Origin: Nakazawaea peltata | Lineage: Eukaryota; Ascomycota; Pichiomycetes; Alaninales; Pachysolenaceae | Length of the DNA stretch: 64,000 nt | Direction of reading: 5' to 3' | Assembly: GCA_001599355.1 (NCBI GenBank) | Contig: BCGQ01000007.1 | Span: forward strand, 190,620 to 254,619 | In this document: piece by piece, positions 20,294 to 30,368 of the stretch | How the letters are laid out: each line of letters begins with the position of its first letter | Numbering within the stretch: the stretch's first letter is position 1 | Translations under genes and position numbers: made by a program | The notes under the pieces: model-generated | Databases searched by the model: none | Seen by the model: the letters and a program-made list of their open reading frames with translations, nothing else | What the model was told of the DNA's origin: nothing

Positions 20294-21196
20294 ATGGTTT
20301 TAATAGCAGCTGGGCAGATGTGCTCCTCTTCCTCCTTGCTGGAGAACGGTTTAAGTGCCGTCAGATTGATCACCAGAGCCGTTAGTTTAAACGCCAAAGT
20401 ATTGTTCTTGCCGGAGCTGGCCGATTACATTGCTAAGAGTGCCAAACACTCGATGGAAATTGTTAAACCAGTCCATGAGTCGCCATTTGTATTGAGTATT
20501 CAACAAAAGTTACGTGAATTGAAGCTGGATGGCAAATCTTTGTTCGTCAGTGTAGGTGTTCATGAACCAGCTACTGCTGCCGATGATCCAAGAGTTCGTA
20601 ACACCCAATTGTGGATCGACGACTCGGGAGAAATCGCCGAAAGATATCAAAAAGTACATCTTTTCAACGTTGAAGTTGAAAATGGTCCAATTATGCGTGA
20701 AAGTGATTCTGTCCAACCGGGAAAAGAGATCTTGCCTCCATTTGATTCCCCAGCTGGAAAAATCGGATTCGGTATTTGTTATGACTTGAGATTCCCAGAA
20801 TTGGCCCTTAGATTGCGTACTTTGGGTGCTGAGATCTTGACTTATCCTTCTCTGTTCACTGTACGTACAGGACAAGCCCATTGGCTGCTTCTTGGCCGTG
20901 CTAGAGCCGTTGATCTGCAATGTTACGTTGTCATGCTGCTGCAAGCCGGTGTTCACAAGACTCAAACTCAAGAGGATATCGATAATGGAGAGAAGAAGAT
21001 CACTCCAAGAGTTTCTTATGGTCACACTATGATCATTGATCCTTGGGGAACTATTTTAAGTGAAGTAAGTGATGTCGCTGCCGGTAAAGAAGATCTTTGT
21101 CTTGCTGATATCGATTTAGATAGACTTGAAGCTGTAAGAAGAGATATGCCACTTCTTACACACAGAAGACCTGATGTTTTCGGGTATGATATTTAA
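20294..21196 (+). CDS. NIT2: Nitrilase-superfamily amidase (deaminated glutathione amidase)
   Basis: A 300-residue single-domain CN-hydrolase. The catalytic triad is visible: Glu41 (LPELADY), Lys120 (YQKVHLF) and Cys162 (GICYDLRFPE). The C-terminal VSYGHTMIIDPWG and HRRPDVF motifs are those of the Nit1 branch. In yeast Nit2 hydrolyses deaminated glutathione, a repair reaction for a transaminase side product, in cytosol and mitochondria. Two adjacent CTG codons fall where the family reads YVVAAAQ, again fitting alanine. The start is the first ATG. It is tandem with an Fmp46-like gene 248 bases downstream. The NIT3 (omega-amidase) alternative fits less well. Confidence 0.85.
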   Translation: MVLIAAGQMCSSSSLLENGLSAVRLITRAVSLNAKVLFLPELADYIAKSAKHSMEIVKPVHESPFVLSIQQKLRELKLDGKSLFVSVGVHEPATAADDPRVRNTQLWIDDSGEIAERYQKVHLFNVEVENGPIMRESDSVQPGKEILPPFDSPAGKIGFGICYDLRFPELALRLRTLGAEILTYPSLFTVRTGQAHWLLLGRARAVDLQCYVVMLLQAGVHKTQTQEDIDNGEKKITPRVSYGHTMIIDPWGTILSEVSDVAAGKEDLCLADIDLDRLEAVRRDMPLLTHRRPDVFGYDI

Positions 21197-21444
21197 GTTA
21201 ATAAACATGTGAACTTATGGACCTGTGAATGGCTTTATATTCGTCTACTGATTGACATCACCCCCTAAATGGTCGTGTAAATATTATCAAATAAAGAGTA
21301 GTGTGCAATTTACAAATAACACAAACGTATCTCCTTCAAAGGTCGTGTATTAATTGCTAATTTCCCCAGCAATGCACCCCCTATAAATCCAAATCCGGGT
21401 AACACTTCACTCTCATCTAACTATTACTCAATTGAATTCAAATC
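21197..21444. promoter_or_regulatory. Promoter of the Fmp46-like gene
   Basis: Two near-copies of the recurrent word, GTCGTGTA, lie at 21272-21279 and 21342-21349, a Reb1-type CGGGTAA at 21396-21402, and a TATAAATC box near 21382. Confidence 0.45.
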
Positions 21445-21930
21445 ATGTCAATGTTAAAGTCATTACAAAGTTTACCGGGCAGTATCACCTTGTTCCATTC
21501 CAGTGGAAGCTCGATCTCGAGCCAAATGTTGGCCCTTCTCCAAAAAAAAGCCATTGCCGAGGCTTCCTCCTCAGTTAAGCCAGGCTTCTTTAGCAAACTA
21601 ATAGGAGGGGCGCTGAGTGGCACCAAGGAAAGACCCCAATTGTTCAATTTGGATATTTCCGAGTCAATGCCCACCACAGAACAGTTCAGAACTATCAGGG
21701 ATTCGGCAATGGCCTCTGATAATGCCGCTGCCTCCCAAAATATGGCCGTCTTCGCCCAGCTGTTCAACTTGAATCCCCAACTGCAACCCTCTGCTGAAGA
21801 GTACCAGTTAAAAGTGAAGAACGGACTTGATGTCTTTAAACTGCCATTAGCTGTGGACTGGGACCATGGTATTTTGGCCAATGATCTTCAGGGAATTGAA
21901 AAGATCCTTGAACTGTTTAAGAAGGAATGA
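21445..21930 (+). CDS. FMP46: Fmp46-like putative mitochondrial redox protein (DUF1687)
   Basis: A 161-residue protein. The first residues are basic and hydroxylated (MSMLKSLQSLPGSITLFHSSGS), suited to import into mitochondria, and the C-terminal half holds PLAVDWDHGILANDLQGIEKIL. This resembles the thioredoxin-fold DUF1687 family of fungal mitochondrial proteins that includes yeast Fmp46. No CxxC is present, so classical disulphide chemistry is not supported. Assignment rests on length, ends and the VDW(D/N)(H/N)G motif; I could not align it fully. If wrong, it is an unknown mitochondrial protein. Confidence 0.55.
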   Translation: MSMLKSLQSLPGSITLFHSSGSSISSQMLALLQKKAIAEASSSVKPGFFSKLIGGALSGTKERPQLFNLDISESMPTTEQFRTIRDSAMASDNAAASQNMAVFAQLFNLNPQLQPSAEEYQLKVKNGLDVFKLPLAVDWDHGILANDLQGIEKILELFKKE

Positions 21931-22084
21931 GATGATTATGATTAGTTTGTGTAGAGTAGGAGAGGTGGTCAGCTCTTACCTGGCCATCGTCTAGGTATTG
22001 GCGATCATCAGAGGCTTGCATTTGCAATCTCCCGGTAATTTACAATTATCTACATCGTTTTCTTCATACTATAATTCACTATAC

Positions 22085-23389
22085 TTAAAATCCCATACGT
22101 TTGATTACGTAACTTTGGGCAACGACTCCAAAAGTCAAATCTAACCCGGATTGGATCCAATTCTTTACCCATTGACTTGGATCAACTTCGATATCTGTCT
22201 GTTCTTCTTCATCAGTCTTTCCCTCCTTCTCCAGAGTTGTAGTTTCGGTGCTTCCATCGACCCAATTAGCCCATTTCATTGGGAATGGTTGAGATTTCGT
22301 TACTATGGTGATATTATGTGTGATATCTTTTAAAATTATGATGAAACTGAAGTTGCCTGGAGTATAAGAATCGATATTGATATTGTCAGACAGTGTAGAG
22401 TCAGCTGGCAGTCCAGAACTTGAAGGAATAGTGACAGGATGCAACCCAATAAAGATCTTAGTGACACCATCTGAAGCCCCACTATCTTGAGAAGCTGCCG
22501 CACTGGCTTCTACCTTCATTGCATCTTCCAAATTAGCCAAAATCAACTTCTCACAATCACTCATCTTTCCATGGAAGATATTCAAGTTCCTTTTGTATAC
22601 GTCATCATTCTTATCACTGATATGATTATCAGTGACCTTGATCAACAAGTCACCATCGACTTGCTGGTTCATTACACGCTTGAAATTGGATCCAATCAAA
22701 TTGTTAACGTACTGGTAATTCTTCAAGTCATGTACTAACTTGATCATCAAGACTTCATCATGTTCCAGAGTCGCAAGATCAGCTAAATCAGTATTTAATT
22801 TATCAATGACACTTCCTAAACGGCTACCTAAGAACCCAAATGATTTATTCAAGCTTTCGATCAGTTTTCCTCCAGCCTCTGGAAGCTCTTTCAGCTGTTG
22901 TTCAAGTAACTCTGTATTGACTAACTTCTTCAAACTCTCTTGATCGAGCCCATTCTCCTTCAGTAATTTAATAGCATCTTCAGCTCTTTGTTGAGCAGAG
23001 CCCCAAAACGAATTGACACGAGTAGACCCTTCAGTAGACCACCATGATGAAAGCGAAGCAGCAGCCGCACTGGCAGCAGCAGCGGCAGCGGCAGCGGTAG
23101 GAGCAACACCTTCACCTTCCTTCTGAACAATCTCCTCTTTCTTCTCATCCAATGGAATCTCAACAGTATCATCTACTTTCAGTGCTACAGGTGGAACCAC
23201 CGGTTTCTCAGACGAACTCTCAACCTTCTCGGTCTTCTTAGTGCCACCTTTCTTCCCTTCCAACTCGTCTAAAAACTCCAAAATCTCCTCATCATTCCCA
23301 GCTTGAGTCTTCTTTTTATCGTCTTCAGGTAACGAGTTCAAAAACTCCATCAATTCATCTGCCTCACTGGATTTCTTAGGTTCTGTCAT
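22085..23389 (-). CDS. MTC1: MTC1-like protein (DUF5427)
   Basis: A 434-codon acidic protein. Short repeated helices at the N-terminus, ELMEFLNSLP and EILEFLDEL, are the hallmark of the Mtc1 family. A Lys/Glu-rich linker and an Ala-rich run (about 95-115) follow, then a helical domain with SSWWSTEGSTRVNSFWGSAQQRAEDAIK and a C-terminal beta-rich part ending in VVAQSYVIKRMGF. Yeast Mtc1 is implicated in telomere capping by genetics, and the protein associates with early Golgi/COPI vesicles; the molecular role is unknown. It is convergent with the Fmp46-like gene and divergent from CMC2 across 242 bases. Confidence 0.75.
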   Translation of the reverse strand: MTEPKKSSEADELMEFLNSLPEDDKKKTQAGNDEEILEFLDELEGKKGGTKKTEKVESSSEKPVVPPVALKVDDTVEIPLDEKKEEIVQKEGEGVAPTAAAAAAAASAAAASLSSWWSTEGSTRVNSFWGSAQQRAEDAIKLLKENGLDQESLKKLVNTELLEQQLKELPEAGGKLIESLNKSFGFLGSRLGSVIDKLNTDLADLATLEHDEVLMIKLVHDLKNYQYVNNLIGSNFKRVMNQQVDGDLLIKVTDNHISDKNDDVYKRNLNIFHGKMSDCEKLILANLEDAMKVEASAAASQDSGASDGVTKIFIGLHPVTIPSSSGLPADSTLSDNINIDSYTPGNFSFIIILKDITHNITIVTKSQPFPMKWANWVDGSTETTTLEKEGKTDEEEQTDIEVDPSQWVKNWIQSGLDLTFGVVAQSYVIKRMGF

Positions 23390-23631
23390 CTCCGCGTTGT
23401 TAGTGCTTGTCTATTGCTATACCGCGTATGTTTCACTTCTTCATCTCTGCCCTGTCCTAAATGAGCGCCAATCAAAATATGGTGAGCATATTACGAATGT
23501 CGAAATTAAAGTCGTGTGCTGTTGATCAATTGGAGGAAAATTATTTTCACCAGGTCAAGTACCCTTTAGAAGGGGTAGAGTTATTTATTGGTCGTTAGAG
23601 GAAGAGGTAGATACAGATCTAGACACACATT

Positions 23632-24118
23632 ATGCATCCACAGCTTGATCCAGATAGATTTGTTCGTAAGTATGAGTGAATTTTGGGGGTAAGATAGTAG
23701 AGTATCCTGAGATATTGCTAAAGGGGTTGATTTGAGCGGTGTTTGAATTAAGCGAAGACCCCAGTGCTCAACATCATATAGACGAGGTGATAGTTTTAGT
23801 GAGCCCTCAGTGCCCCTTTTCCCTATTTTAATATACTAACAATAATAAGCTTGCGAAAAATTGATCGACGCGCTTCAAGAATGTCACCGTAATCAATATT
23901 TCAATAAGGTTTTCGGGGCATGCAATCTCCAAAAGCAAGAGCTTACCGACTGTTTGCATCAAGTTCGTGAACAACTGGCTCGTGATAAGATATTGGAGAC
24001 CAGAGCTAAGAGACTGAAGTTCGAACTGAAAATGAAACTGTTGAAAGAGGAAGAGTACGGAGAAAACTTGAAGTTGAAGAAGGTGATTGAAAAGGAGTTG
24101 GAGTTGAGAAACAAATAG
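23632..24118 (+). CDS. CMC2: CMC2, COX assembly twin CX9C protein (spliced)
   Basis: A mitochondrial intermembrane-space protein needed for cytochrome c oxidase biogenesis. The gene is split: exon 1 is 23632-23665 (34 bases, MHPQLDPDRFV plus one base), the intron is 23666-23849 (184 bases) and exon 2 is 23850-24118. Donor GTAAGT, branch site TACTAAC at 23834-23840, acceptor AAG nine bases later. Joined, it gives 100 residues. MHPQL at the start is characteristic of Cmc2, and two CX9C motifs follow: CEKLIDALQEC and CNLQKQELTDC, four cysteines for Mia40-driven oxidation. The C-terminal part is a charged helix with the conserved EEEYGE. Without the intron the N-terminus and the first cysteine would be lost. 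It is convergent with PUP3. Confidence 0.93.
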
Positions 24119-24211
24119 ACAACTCGTGGCCTTGTATATAGTATTTATTATCATCTTACTTTAATAAAACAGTTCTACTGGTGATCTACTAAATGAAAAC
24201 ATATATTTGGT

Positions 24212-25021
24212 TTAATCTTGACGAGACTTCAAGTATCTCTTGACTACCTTGTCTTTAGTGATGACGTAAACTACGGCACCCCAACCACTTAAAGCATCTC
24301 TATCAGCAGCATTAAGTAAAGCTTGAGAAATGGTTTCAAACAAATCATCTGGCTCCAAGTTTGGTTCGTACAACGACTCACACATACCGTACAATTGGTC
24401 GGTCAGAGTACCCGAGACGATGAAATCTTTGGCGAAATCGATACAACCGATCAAATCAAATCCACAGATGAATGGTTTGGATGTCTTGGAGTTTATTCCA
24501 GCCACAATAGGACCGATGAAATATGGGCCAAAACGACGCTCGTACAATGTCGATGACACCAAATTCAGCATAGTCTCTGGTTCTATCAGTCTTTCTTCTT
24601 GTAATTTGTACATATTTGTCTTCAATCTGAACACCTCGCTCAACGTGGTGACATCTGATGCCAATCCGGTTAATCCTAAGAATACATGTCCGAATTGGAA
24701 CACTTTCTCAAAGTTATTTGATACTCCTAATGATTGTGATCCTAATCTCATATCACAGGCAATTGCCACACAGTCTTTGCCTACCATTGCTACGGCAGAA
24801 CCACCTATAATAGCTTTGTTAGTAACATATTATCATTAATTTATTGAAAGGGTTCATCATTAGAACTTTATTAGTGCTCATTGCTTGCAGTTTCGTCATC
24901 CTCCCAACAAGCTCTAAGTATCAAACACATAGTGACAAATAAATCGCACCTCTTTCCACCAATTACAATGCTTCACCCCCAAAACTCGCTACTTACCGTT
25001 AATCGAACTCGGATCTGACAT
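24212..25021 (-). CDS. PUP3: PUP3, 20S proteasome beta-3 subunit (spliced)
   Basis: A non-catalytic beta-ring subunit of the 20S proteasome. Exon 1 is 24997-25021 (25 bases, MSDPSSIN plus one base), the intron is 24805-24996 (192 bases) and exon 2 is 24212-24804. On the minus strand the donor is GTAAGT, the branch site TACTAAC (24818-24824) and the acceptor TAG about a dozen bases downstream. Splicing restores MSDPSSINGGSAVAMVGKD, matching the yeast Pup3 N-terminus, and gives exactly 205 residues, the length of yeast Pup3. GSQSLGVSN, YERRFGPYF and DRDALSGWGAVVY are family hallmarks. No N-terminal catalytic Thr is expected for this subunit. The unspliced frame (191 residues) would lose the first 14 residues. 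Confidence 0.97.
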
Positions 25022-25258
25022 CTTCTATATCCCAATGCTACTCTACTCTAACTCACGTAGCTATTTTCTATTCCTTCTAAATTCAACTTTGATCCTTTAG
25101 CGCCTCCCTTTAAAAGTTCGAGAGGCAAACAGGGACACGACGAGAAATATGATTACTTAATTTGGAAATTACATCATTTGGGAAATTTTCAATTTTATTA
25201 ATAGTTACAACTTCCTATTATGGTAATTTGGTATATTATCTATTATTGGCAATAATGA
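25022..25258. promoter_or_regulatory. PUP3 promoter with PACE-like site
   Basis: GAGAGGCAAA at 25120-25129 resembles the Rpn4 proteasome element (GGTGGCAAA; GAAGGCAAAA in some yeasts) and lies about 100 bases from the PUP3 ATG. GACACGAC at 25134-25141 is a near-copy of the recurrent GTCGTGYA word. Confidence 0.4.
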
Positions 25259-27784
25259 TCATCCGACCCTGATGATCTTGGAGTCATCAACATCACTGAA
25301 GTTGTCGTCGTCGACACGGTCCTCATCGGCTGTTCGAACAGTTACTGAAGACGCTGGAGAGAGTGGTGGGTTGATCAGCTGAGTTTCTTGCAGTTTTATC
25401 AGCTCTTCTCTGGCCCTCAGTTCTTCTTCCAGCTGCTCTTGTAATTTATCCCTTCTAAGCTTGATCAGTCCTGTAAGACTGGAGTAATATTTCTTATGTT
25501 TAAGTAACTCACGGCTCAAATAATTCAGCCTCTTATTGTGATTCAGAAGAATTTGTTTGACATTGAGAGTCTGACTCGTAGAAGAATTACTCAGTAAAGA
25601 ACTACTACTAGAATTCTTTCTTCTAAATGAGAATCCACTGGAAGAGGAGGAGGAGGCTGGAGGTGATGGTCTTTGGTTCAGAGCTGCTGACCGAAGACCA
25701 TGAAGACGTAATTCTCTTTGTAATTGAAGTAAAAATTCCAGCTTAGGTTTCAACAGCTCAAGCTCAGCTATTTGTTTCTCCAATGATTTAATGTAACCTT
25801 GCATATTTTTGATCTGTTCAGTCATCATCAAATTAGATGGTAAGTTAGATGTCAGCATTGGAACCCATTCTGAGATCTTCACTTTATTTAACAGCTCTAA
25901 CTTCTTCTTACGTTCGGCCTTCTCCAGGTCGGAATCGGTCGATTTTTCAAGAGAAGAAACTTGTTCTACAAATTTATCAGACCATCCGTACTCGAAACTA
26001 GATACTAATAACGAGTCAGAAGGTATATTACTAGTTCTCAGCAGCCAGAAGTTACAAGTCAGGATGAATTCACGAGAGATGTCCTCGGACCCAGATTGGA
26101 TCACTAACTTAGCATGCTTCTTTGATTTATGCGGATCTAATAAAGGTAAAGTTAATGACCAATATGACTCGCCAATAGGTTTTTGAGGGACCTGTTTGAC
26201 CTGAGCACGAAGAGATTCAAACAGCTTCGGTGTAAGCTTTGAAGCATAGCACTGGCTCAACGAGAATTGCAGGATAGTATCGGCATTATCATACCAATTT
26301 CCTGCTCCTACAATAGTATGAGATCCACTAATACCGGAGGAACTTGAATTTCCGCGACCAAATGGATTGAAGACTGAACGTTTCGATTTTTGAGGTAAAC
26401 CTTTCTTCACAGTTGTGGAAGTCAAGGATTCAAAAGAAAATACTCGGAGCTCACCTCTAGAGACAACTACAAATCCATTTCTCCATTTGGATAACAGATG
26501 AGCATACTTTTCGACTCCGCTTGAGCCGTCAGATCTGAAATTAGAAGCCCCCATAGGAGAAGGAGATGATGATTTACGGAAACTAAACCTAGAAGACTGA
26601 GAAGATGGACTCTGGCTCCCTGATGGTATCTCTACATCGATCATTGTAATATTGACCAAACCTTCTTTAATCCATGGAGGACCTTCTAATTCCAAATCCA
26701 AATCACCTTCTTCTTCCACAACTAATAAATCTTCATCTTCGTTCAGATTTTCGTTATCCGAGTAATCTCCGTCCAGCTCTGTAAGGTCTGATAATTGAGT
26801 TCTGGCAGATCTGGCAGATGAAAACAGAGTCGATCCGAAACTTTCTCTGGAAATTTGCTTTCTTAAAGGAGCTCCAGCTCCAGATACTACAGGACTTTCT
26901 GATGTTGGAGGAGAAGCAGCTTCTGACATGCCATCTGAAGTGGAACCGTTAGTACCTGCCTGTGGCATTGGCACATTCAAACCCAACCCAGCTTGAGGGC
27001 TGATATTGGATGCTCTAGCGGAAACTGTCGACAGAGAAGAAGATTTGTTTCCCATGACAGCAGCATTGACAGCTCTTTCGTTCAGTTGCAACATCAGAGT
27101 AGCAAAACCGAAAGATCTCAGAGCTGGAGATCTCAGTTGTAAATGAGACTCGCTTGGCGACCCAGAATAAATGCTACTATCATCTCTCTTCTTACGACCA
27201 GAAGCCATTCCAAATAACTTCAATTCATTCGTGGATAAACTGTTGTACATGTTTCTCAACAGCAGTTCAACTTGAGATTTTGATTCAGGACTCTTCAAAG
27301 TGATCTCATTAGACTTCAACAGTTCTAAAGTGTTCTTCACATAATCCAGCTGGGAGATGGTCTGACGAGAAGTCCCATCCATAGTGCTATCAATTCCAGC
27401 GCTAGTATTTTCCTTTGTGTTCAAATCGGTATTCAATAAAATCAAAGAGTAACTGATCAAGTAGATAGCATTTGAGTTTCCCGATACTTCAATTGGAAGA
27501 GCAGACGACAGAGGTTTCAGATTCTTCATTTGGTCAACCCAACTGTCAGCAAACAGCTGCAATACAACATCAATATGCTGCGATTCTGCTTTGAAATAAA
27601 GTTTCCCGGTAAGTACACGTAAAGACTTCAATACAGAATCATGACTCGTCCAGTCAAAAAGTTTGAAATACTCGGCTCGTACATCTGGTTCCAGTTGTGC
27701 CAACACCAGCAAATACTGTTTCTGATTCAGCTCATAAGTCTGATTGAACAAAGCCAAGGCTGTCCCTTGAGCGTCTCTAGTCAT
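25259..27784 (-). CDS. YEL1: Yel1-like Arf3 guanine-nucleotide exchange factor
   Basis: An 841-codon protein with a divergent Sec7 domain at about 30-195. FDWTSHDSVLKSLRVL, the glutamic-finger segment KAESQHIDVVLQLFAD and the SLILLNTDLNTK motif 2 are visible. A long Ser-rich linker follows, then a PH domain (about 400-610, interrupted by low-complexity inserts) and a C-terminal coiled coil (about 655-815, Leu/Lys/Glu rich). Yel1 activates Arf3 (Arf6-like) at the bud neck and tip for polarity and endocytosis. It is longer than the yeast protein (687), through the serine-rich inserts. Membrane recruitment through the PH domain is expected. Confidence is good for family, moderate for orthology. 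Tandem upstream of PUP3. Confidence 0.8.
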   Translation of the reverse strand: MTRDAQGTALALFNQTYELNQKQYLLVLAQLEPDVRAEYFKLFDWTSHDSVLKSLRVLTGKLYFKAESQHIDVVLQLFADSWVDQMKNLKPLSSALPIEVSGNSNAIYLISYSLILLNTDLNTKENTSAGIDSTMDGTSRQTISQLDYVKNTLELLKSNEITLKSPESKSQVELLLRNMYNSLSTNELKLFGMASGRKKRDDSSIYSGSPSESHLQLRSPALRSFGFATLMLQLNERAVNAAVMGNKSSSLSTVSARASNISPQAGLGLNVPMPQAGTNGSTSDGMSEAASPPTSESPVVSGAGAPLRKQISRESFGSTLFSSARSARTQLSDLTELDGDYSDNENLNEDEDLLVVEEEGDLDLELEGPPWIKEGLVNITMIDVEIPSGSQSPSSQSSRFSFRKSSSPSPMGASNFRSDGSSGVEKYAHLLSKWRNGFVVVSRGELRVFSFESLTSTTVKKGLPQKSKRSVFNPFGRGNSSSSGISGSHTIVGAGNWYDNADTILQFSLSQCYASKLTPKLFESLRAQVKQVPQKPIGESYWSLTLPLLDPHKSKKHAKLVIQSGSEDISREFILTCNFWLLRTSNIPSDSLLVSSFEYGWSDKFVEQVSSLEKSTDSDLEKAERKKKLELLNKVKISEWVPMLTSNLPSNLMMTEQIKNMQGYIKSLEKQIAELELLKPKLEFLLQLQRELRLHGLRSAALNQRPSPPASSSSSSGFSFRRKNSSSSSLLSNSSTSQTLNVKQILLNHNKRLNYLSRELLKHKKYYSSLTGLIKLRRDKLQEQLEEELRAREELIKLQETQLINPPLSPASSVTVRTADEDRVDDDNFSDVDDSKIIRVG

Positions 27785-28043
27785 TGTGCCTGTTGTATAA
27801 CCTTGTGCTCCTATTTTGGGGTTCTTTCAAATCTTTAAAATTCACACACGCCTGATTTTCAAACGCAAGGTAAAAAAAAAATTCCAGGGGTGCTTCGAAA
27901 TGCATTTTCTTCTTTCTTTTTTTCGAGTCGTCGCTTACAATTTAATGATTACCAAATTAGGAATAATAAAAGCGTGCATAGAACTAACTGTATTTAAGGT
28001 TTTCGGTCGTTTGACTAGTGCGTATGAGTATTATTAGAGTAGA
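27785..28043. other. Intergenic region YEL1 / MCH-type transporter
   Basis: This is the 5' flank of YEL1 and the 3' flank of the transporter, AT-rich, with homopolymer A and T runs near 27870 and 27915. No gene is seen. Confidence 0.5.
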
Positions 28044-29489
28044 TTATACTCTTAAGAAGAAACTAAATTTGTTGTGCGATGGGATCAAGATTCTATCGGC
28101 AACGAAAGAAGCCAGACCCAACAGCATCAAGCATGCAGTGTAAATAATAAAGTTGTCGTAACCTGTCTTGGACCCTGCACCGATAATAGCTCCACCTATC
28201 GGCATGCCAAATAAACTACCAAGGCCTGCTACAAAATAGATTGTAGCATAACGTTTTCCAAAATGTTTGATAGGTGAAACCACCGAGCAGGTCAATGGAA
28301 TCAACAGGTAGATAGACAGAGAGAATACCCCGTAAAGAACTGAGTACAGGTATAATACTTTCAAATTAGATCCGAAAGGTAACCAGATCAAAAATTGGAC
28401 GATGCAACAACAACTGTTCATTATAATGGCAACATTAAAGACTCCATATTTATCAGCACAATAGTTTGGAATCACTCTTCCCAAAATGCTTGACAGATTT
28501 AAAATTGACGTCAATTGAAACAGGACTGCCTCCGACGAACCTGAAACATTAATTGCATAAGACGAGAAAAATGTAACAGAGGTAGTCAATGAAACCTCAA
28601 GAGATGCAGACAGTATAAGACAAAGCAAGAACTTCAACTCCTTGCATGCTCTGATATCGAGACTATTTTTAACGTAATACCACCAAGAACGGTCATTCAA
28701 GTCATCGACAGAAACTCCGAGGTCGTCAGCTTCTTTTGCAATCAAAGCTTTTCTGAAAGCTGGTCTTTCTTTTACTAATAATGTGGAAGCGACCAATACA
28801 ATAAGACTGAAAAACAGAAGAATTCTCATTCCCCATGTAAAACCAACCTTCCCAAGTAAGGAGTTCATCATCAATGGAAGTAATGTTCCTCCTACTGAAC
28901 CCCCTGACATGGCAACTCCCATGGCAAATCCTCTTCTCTTTGAGAACCAGTGAGAAAGAACACCAACCAGGGGATTGAATGTTAAGGCTGATCCTATACC
29001 TGTCAAAATACCAAAAGACAAGATAAATTGGTAAGGTTCTTTACAACTTCCAGTTGCAAATAAACCAGCAAATATCATAGCAGTTCCGCAGACCATAGGG
29101 ATGAAGGATCCGATCTCATCAAAAATAATACCACTAAAAATACTTCCCATGCAAGTGCAACCCATGTAAGTGGAAAATATCCAACTTAACATTGTCGTCG
29201 AGGAAGTGTTCAACTGATGAGTAGAAATGTACAGTTCTATAGGACCCATCGAGTTGGGTAAACCCAAACAGACCACAAGCCCCAAAAAGCTTCCCAAAAC
29301 GACCAACCATGCCTGTATTCCTCCATCAGGATATTCGAGGCCCAGCTCATCGGTACTTATTATATCCGAGGGTGATTCAAAACCAATACTTTGCTCAGTT
29401 ATAGCCGGGCTATCATGCTCTTCAGCAACTTCGTGAATCCCACTACCAAATGACTTTAACTTAATACTACTGGTAGTTACCGACATCAT
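28044..29489 (-). CDS. MFS monocarboxylate-transporter-like permease (MCH family)
   Basis: A 12-helix major facilitator of about 481 residues. The family signature YPDGGIQAWLVVLGSF sits before helix 1, LSWIFSTYMGC forms helix 2, and SHWFSKRRGFAMGVAMSGGSVGG contains the loop and helix typical of Mch2/Mch4/Esbp6-like proteins. The first ATG in frame is at 29489 (a second follows directly); ten upstream codons begin only with TTG. Fungal Mch proteins are not proven monocarboxylate carriers (Mch5 takes up riboflavin), so the substrate is unknown. It is divergent from RAD51 across 0.88 kb. Confidence 0.85.
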   Translation of the reverse strand: MMSVTTSSIKLKSFGSGIHEVAEEHDSPAITEQSIGFESPSDIISTDELGLEYPDGGIQAWLVVLGSFLGLVVCLGLPNSMGPIELYISTHQLNTSSTTMLSWIFSTYMGCTCMGSIFSGIIFDEIGSFIPMVCGTAMIFAGLFATGSCKEPYQFILSFGILTGIGSALTFNPLVGVLSHWFSKRRGFAMGVAMSGGSVGGTLLPLMMNSLLGKVGFTWGMRILLFFSLIVLVASTLLVKERPAFRKALIAKEADDLGVSVDDLNDRSWWYYVKNSLDIRACKELKFLLCLILSASLEVSLTTSVTFFSSYAINVSGSSEAVLFQLTSILNLSSILGRVIPNYCADKYGVFNVAIIMNSCCCIVQFLIWLPFGSNLKVLYLYSVLYGVFSLSIYLLIPLTCSVVSPIKHFGKRYATIYFVAGLGSLFGMPIGGAIIGAGSKTGYDNFIIYTACLMLLGLASFVADRILIPSHNKFSFFLRV

Positions 29490-30368
29490 ACATATCAATG
29501 TAGCAGGATTGTCCTTCAACTCTGGAATCCAGTATCCTTTTATATAACGCGGTCAATGAAATTCATCTGGTACGTGAAATGTACCTTAACTTTCGATGCG
29601 ACAAGATAAGAGAACCGAAAAGGGTAACACGCGCAAAACGTAAGGTGAAAAGAAAATGGGGGAGATGATGGAGGGACAAAGACGCAAGGCAGAAGCCAAA
29701 TTTCGTGATGACGATGATCTAATTAGTAAGCACATGAAAAAAAAGAAGATAAGGGGTGAATGGGGTGTTTTTCAAACTTCTACTCAGACTACTGAACGAT
29801 TACTTACCAACTACTCAATGACTACTTCCAATATTTGTAAAAGATGAAAATAATTGTTAGTACGGCGCTATCTATAGCGATGTGTAGCATTTTACTAAAA
29901 ACTGTTCACCGTTTGCGGGTGTTACCAAAAAAAGATACTAAATAATTTATATAACACAAAAACGCGTCTCTGAAAATCACTAAGAGAACTGATTTTAGAA
30001 AGAAGCAAATTATAAAAAAACATAGAAAACAAAGTGAGCGGTGTGATTAGCTCAATTCAAGTGATTTGGTGATCTGATGAGCATCAGGATTTCTCTGATG
30101 TATTTTTGAGTGCAAATTAATAATAACCTGCACTCCCACATCTTTGTTTGCACCGTTGAGCTCTCCCAGCTCAGCTCAGCTCTTTCTTTTTCCTACTCTT
30201 TTTCTCTGCTCTTCTTCTCTAATGTTCGTAATTGGCTCTCCATTATTTGCTAAGACGCGCGTCGCGTTTGTTTACGCTCCGGAGGCAAACTGAAAAGACC
30301 TGCATCTCATAAAAACTTAGTTAGTTAACCAGAGTTAAAAGACCGTAAAACAAAAGTTAGGTGGAAAT
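29490..30368. promoter_or_regulatory. Divergent promoter MCH-type / RAD51 with MBF-like sites
   Basis: ACGCGT at 29962-29967 is an exact Mlu I cell-cycle box. GACGCGCGTC at 30254-30263 is a 10-bp palindrome holding ACGCG on both strands, 106 bases before the RAD51 ATG. GGAGGCAAAC at 30281-30290 is PACE-like and shares its last nine bases with the PUP3 promoter site. The 63-codon ORF at about 29656 has no coding features. Confidence 0.5.

Noticed and set aside
29656-29847. 63-codon ORF between the MCH-type transporter and RAD51
   Set aside because: Highly charged simple composition and no domain; the nearby TACTAAC on the minus strand has no matching donor, so a spliced gene is not supported.
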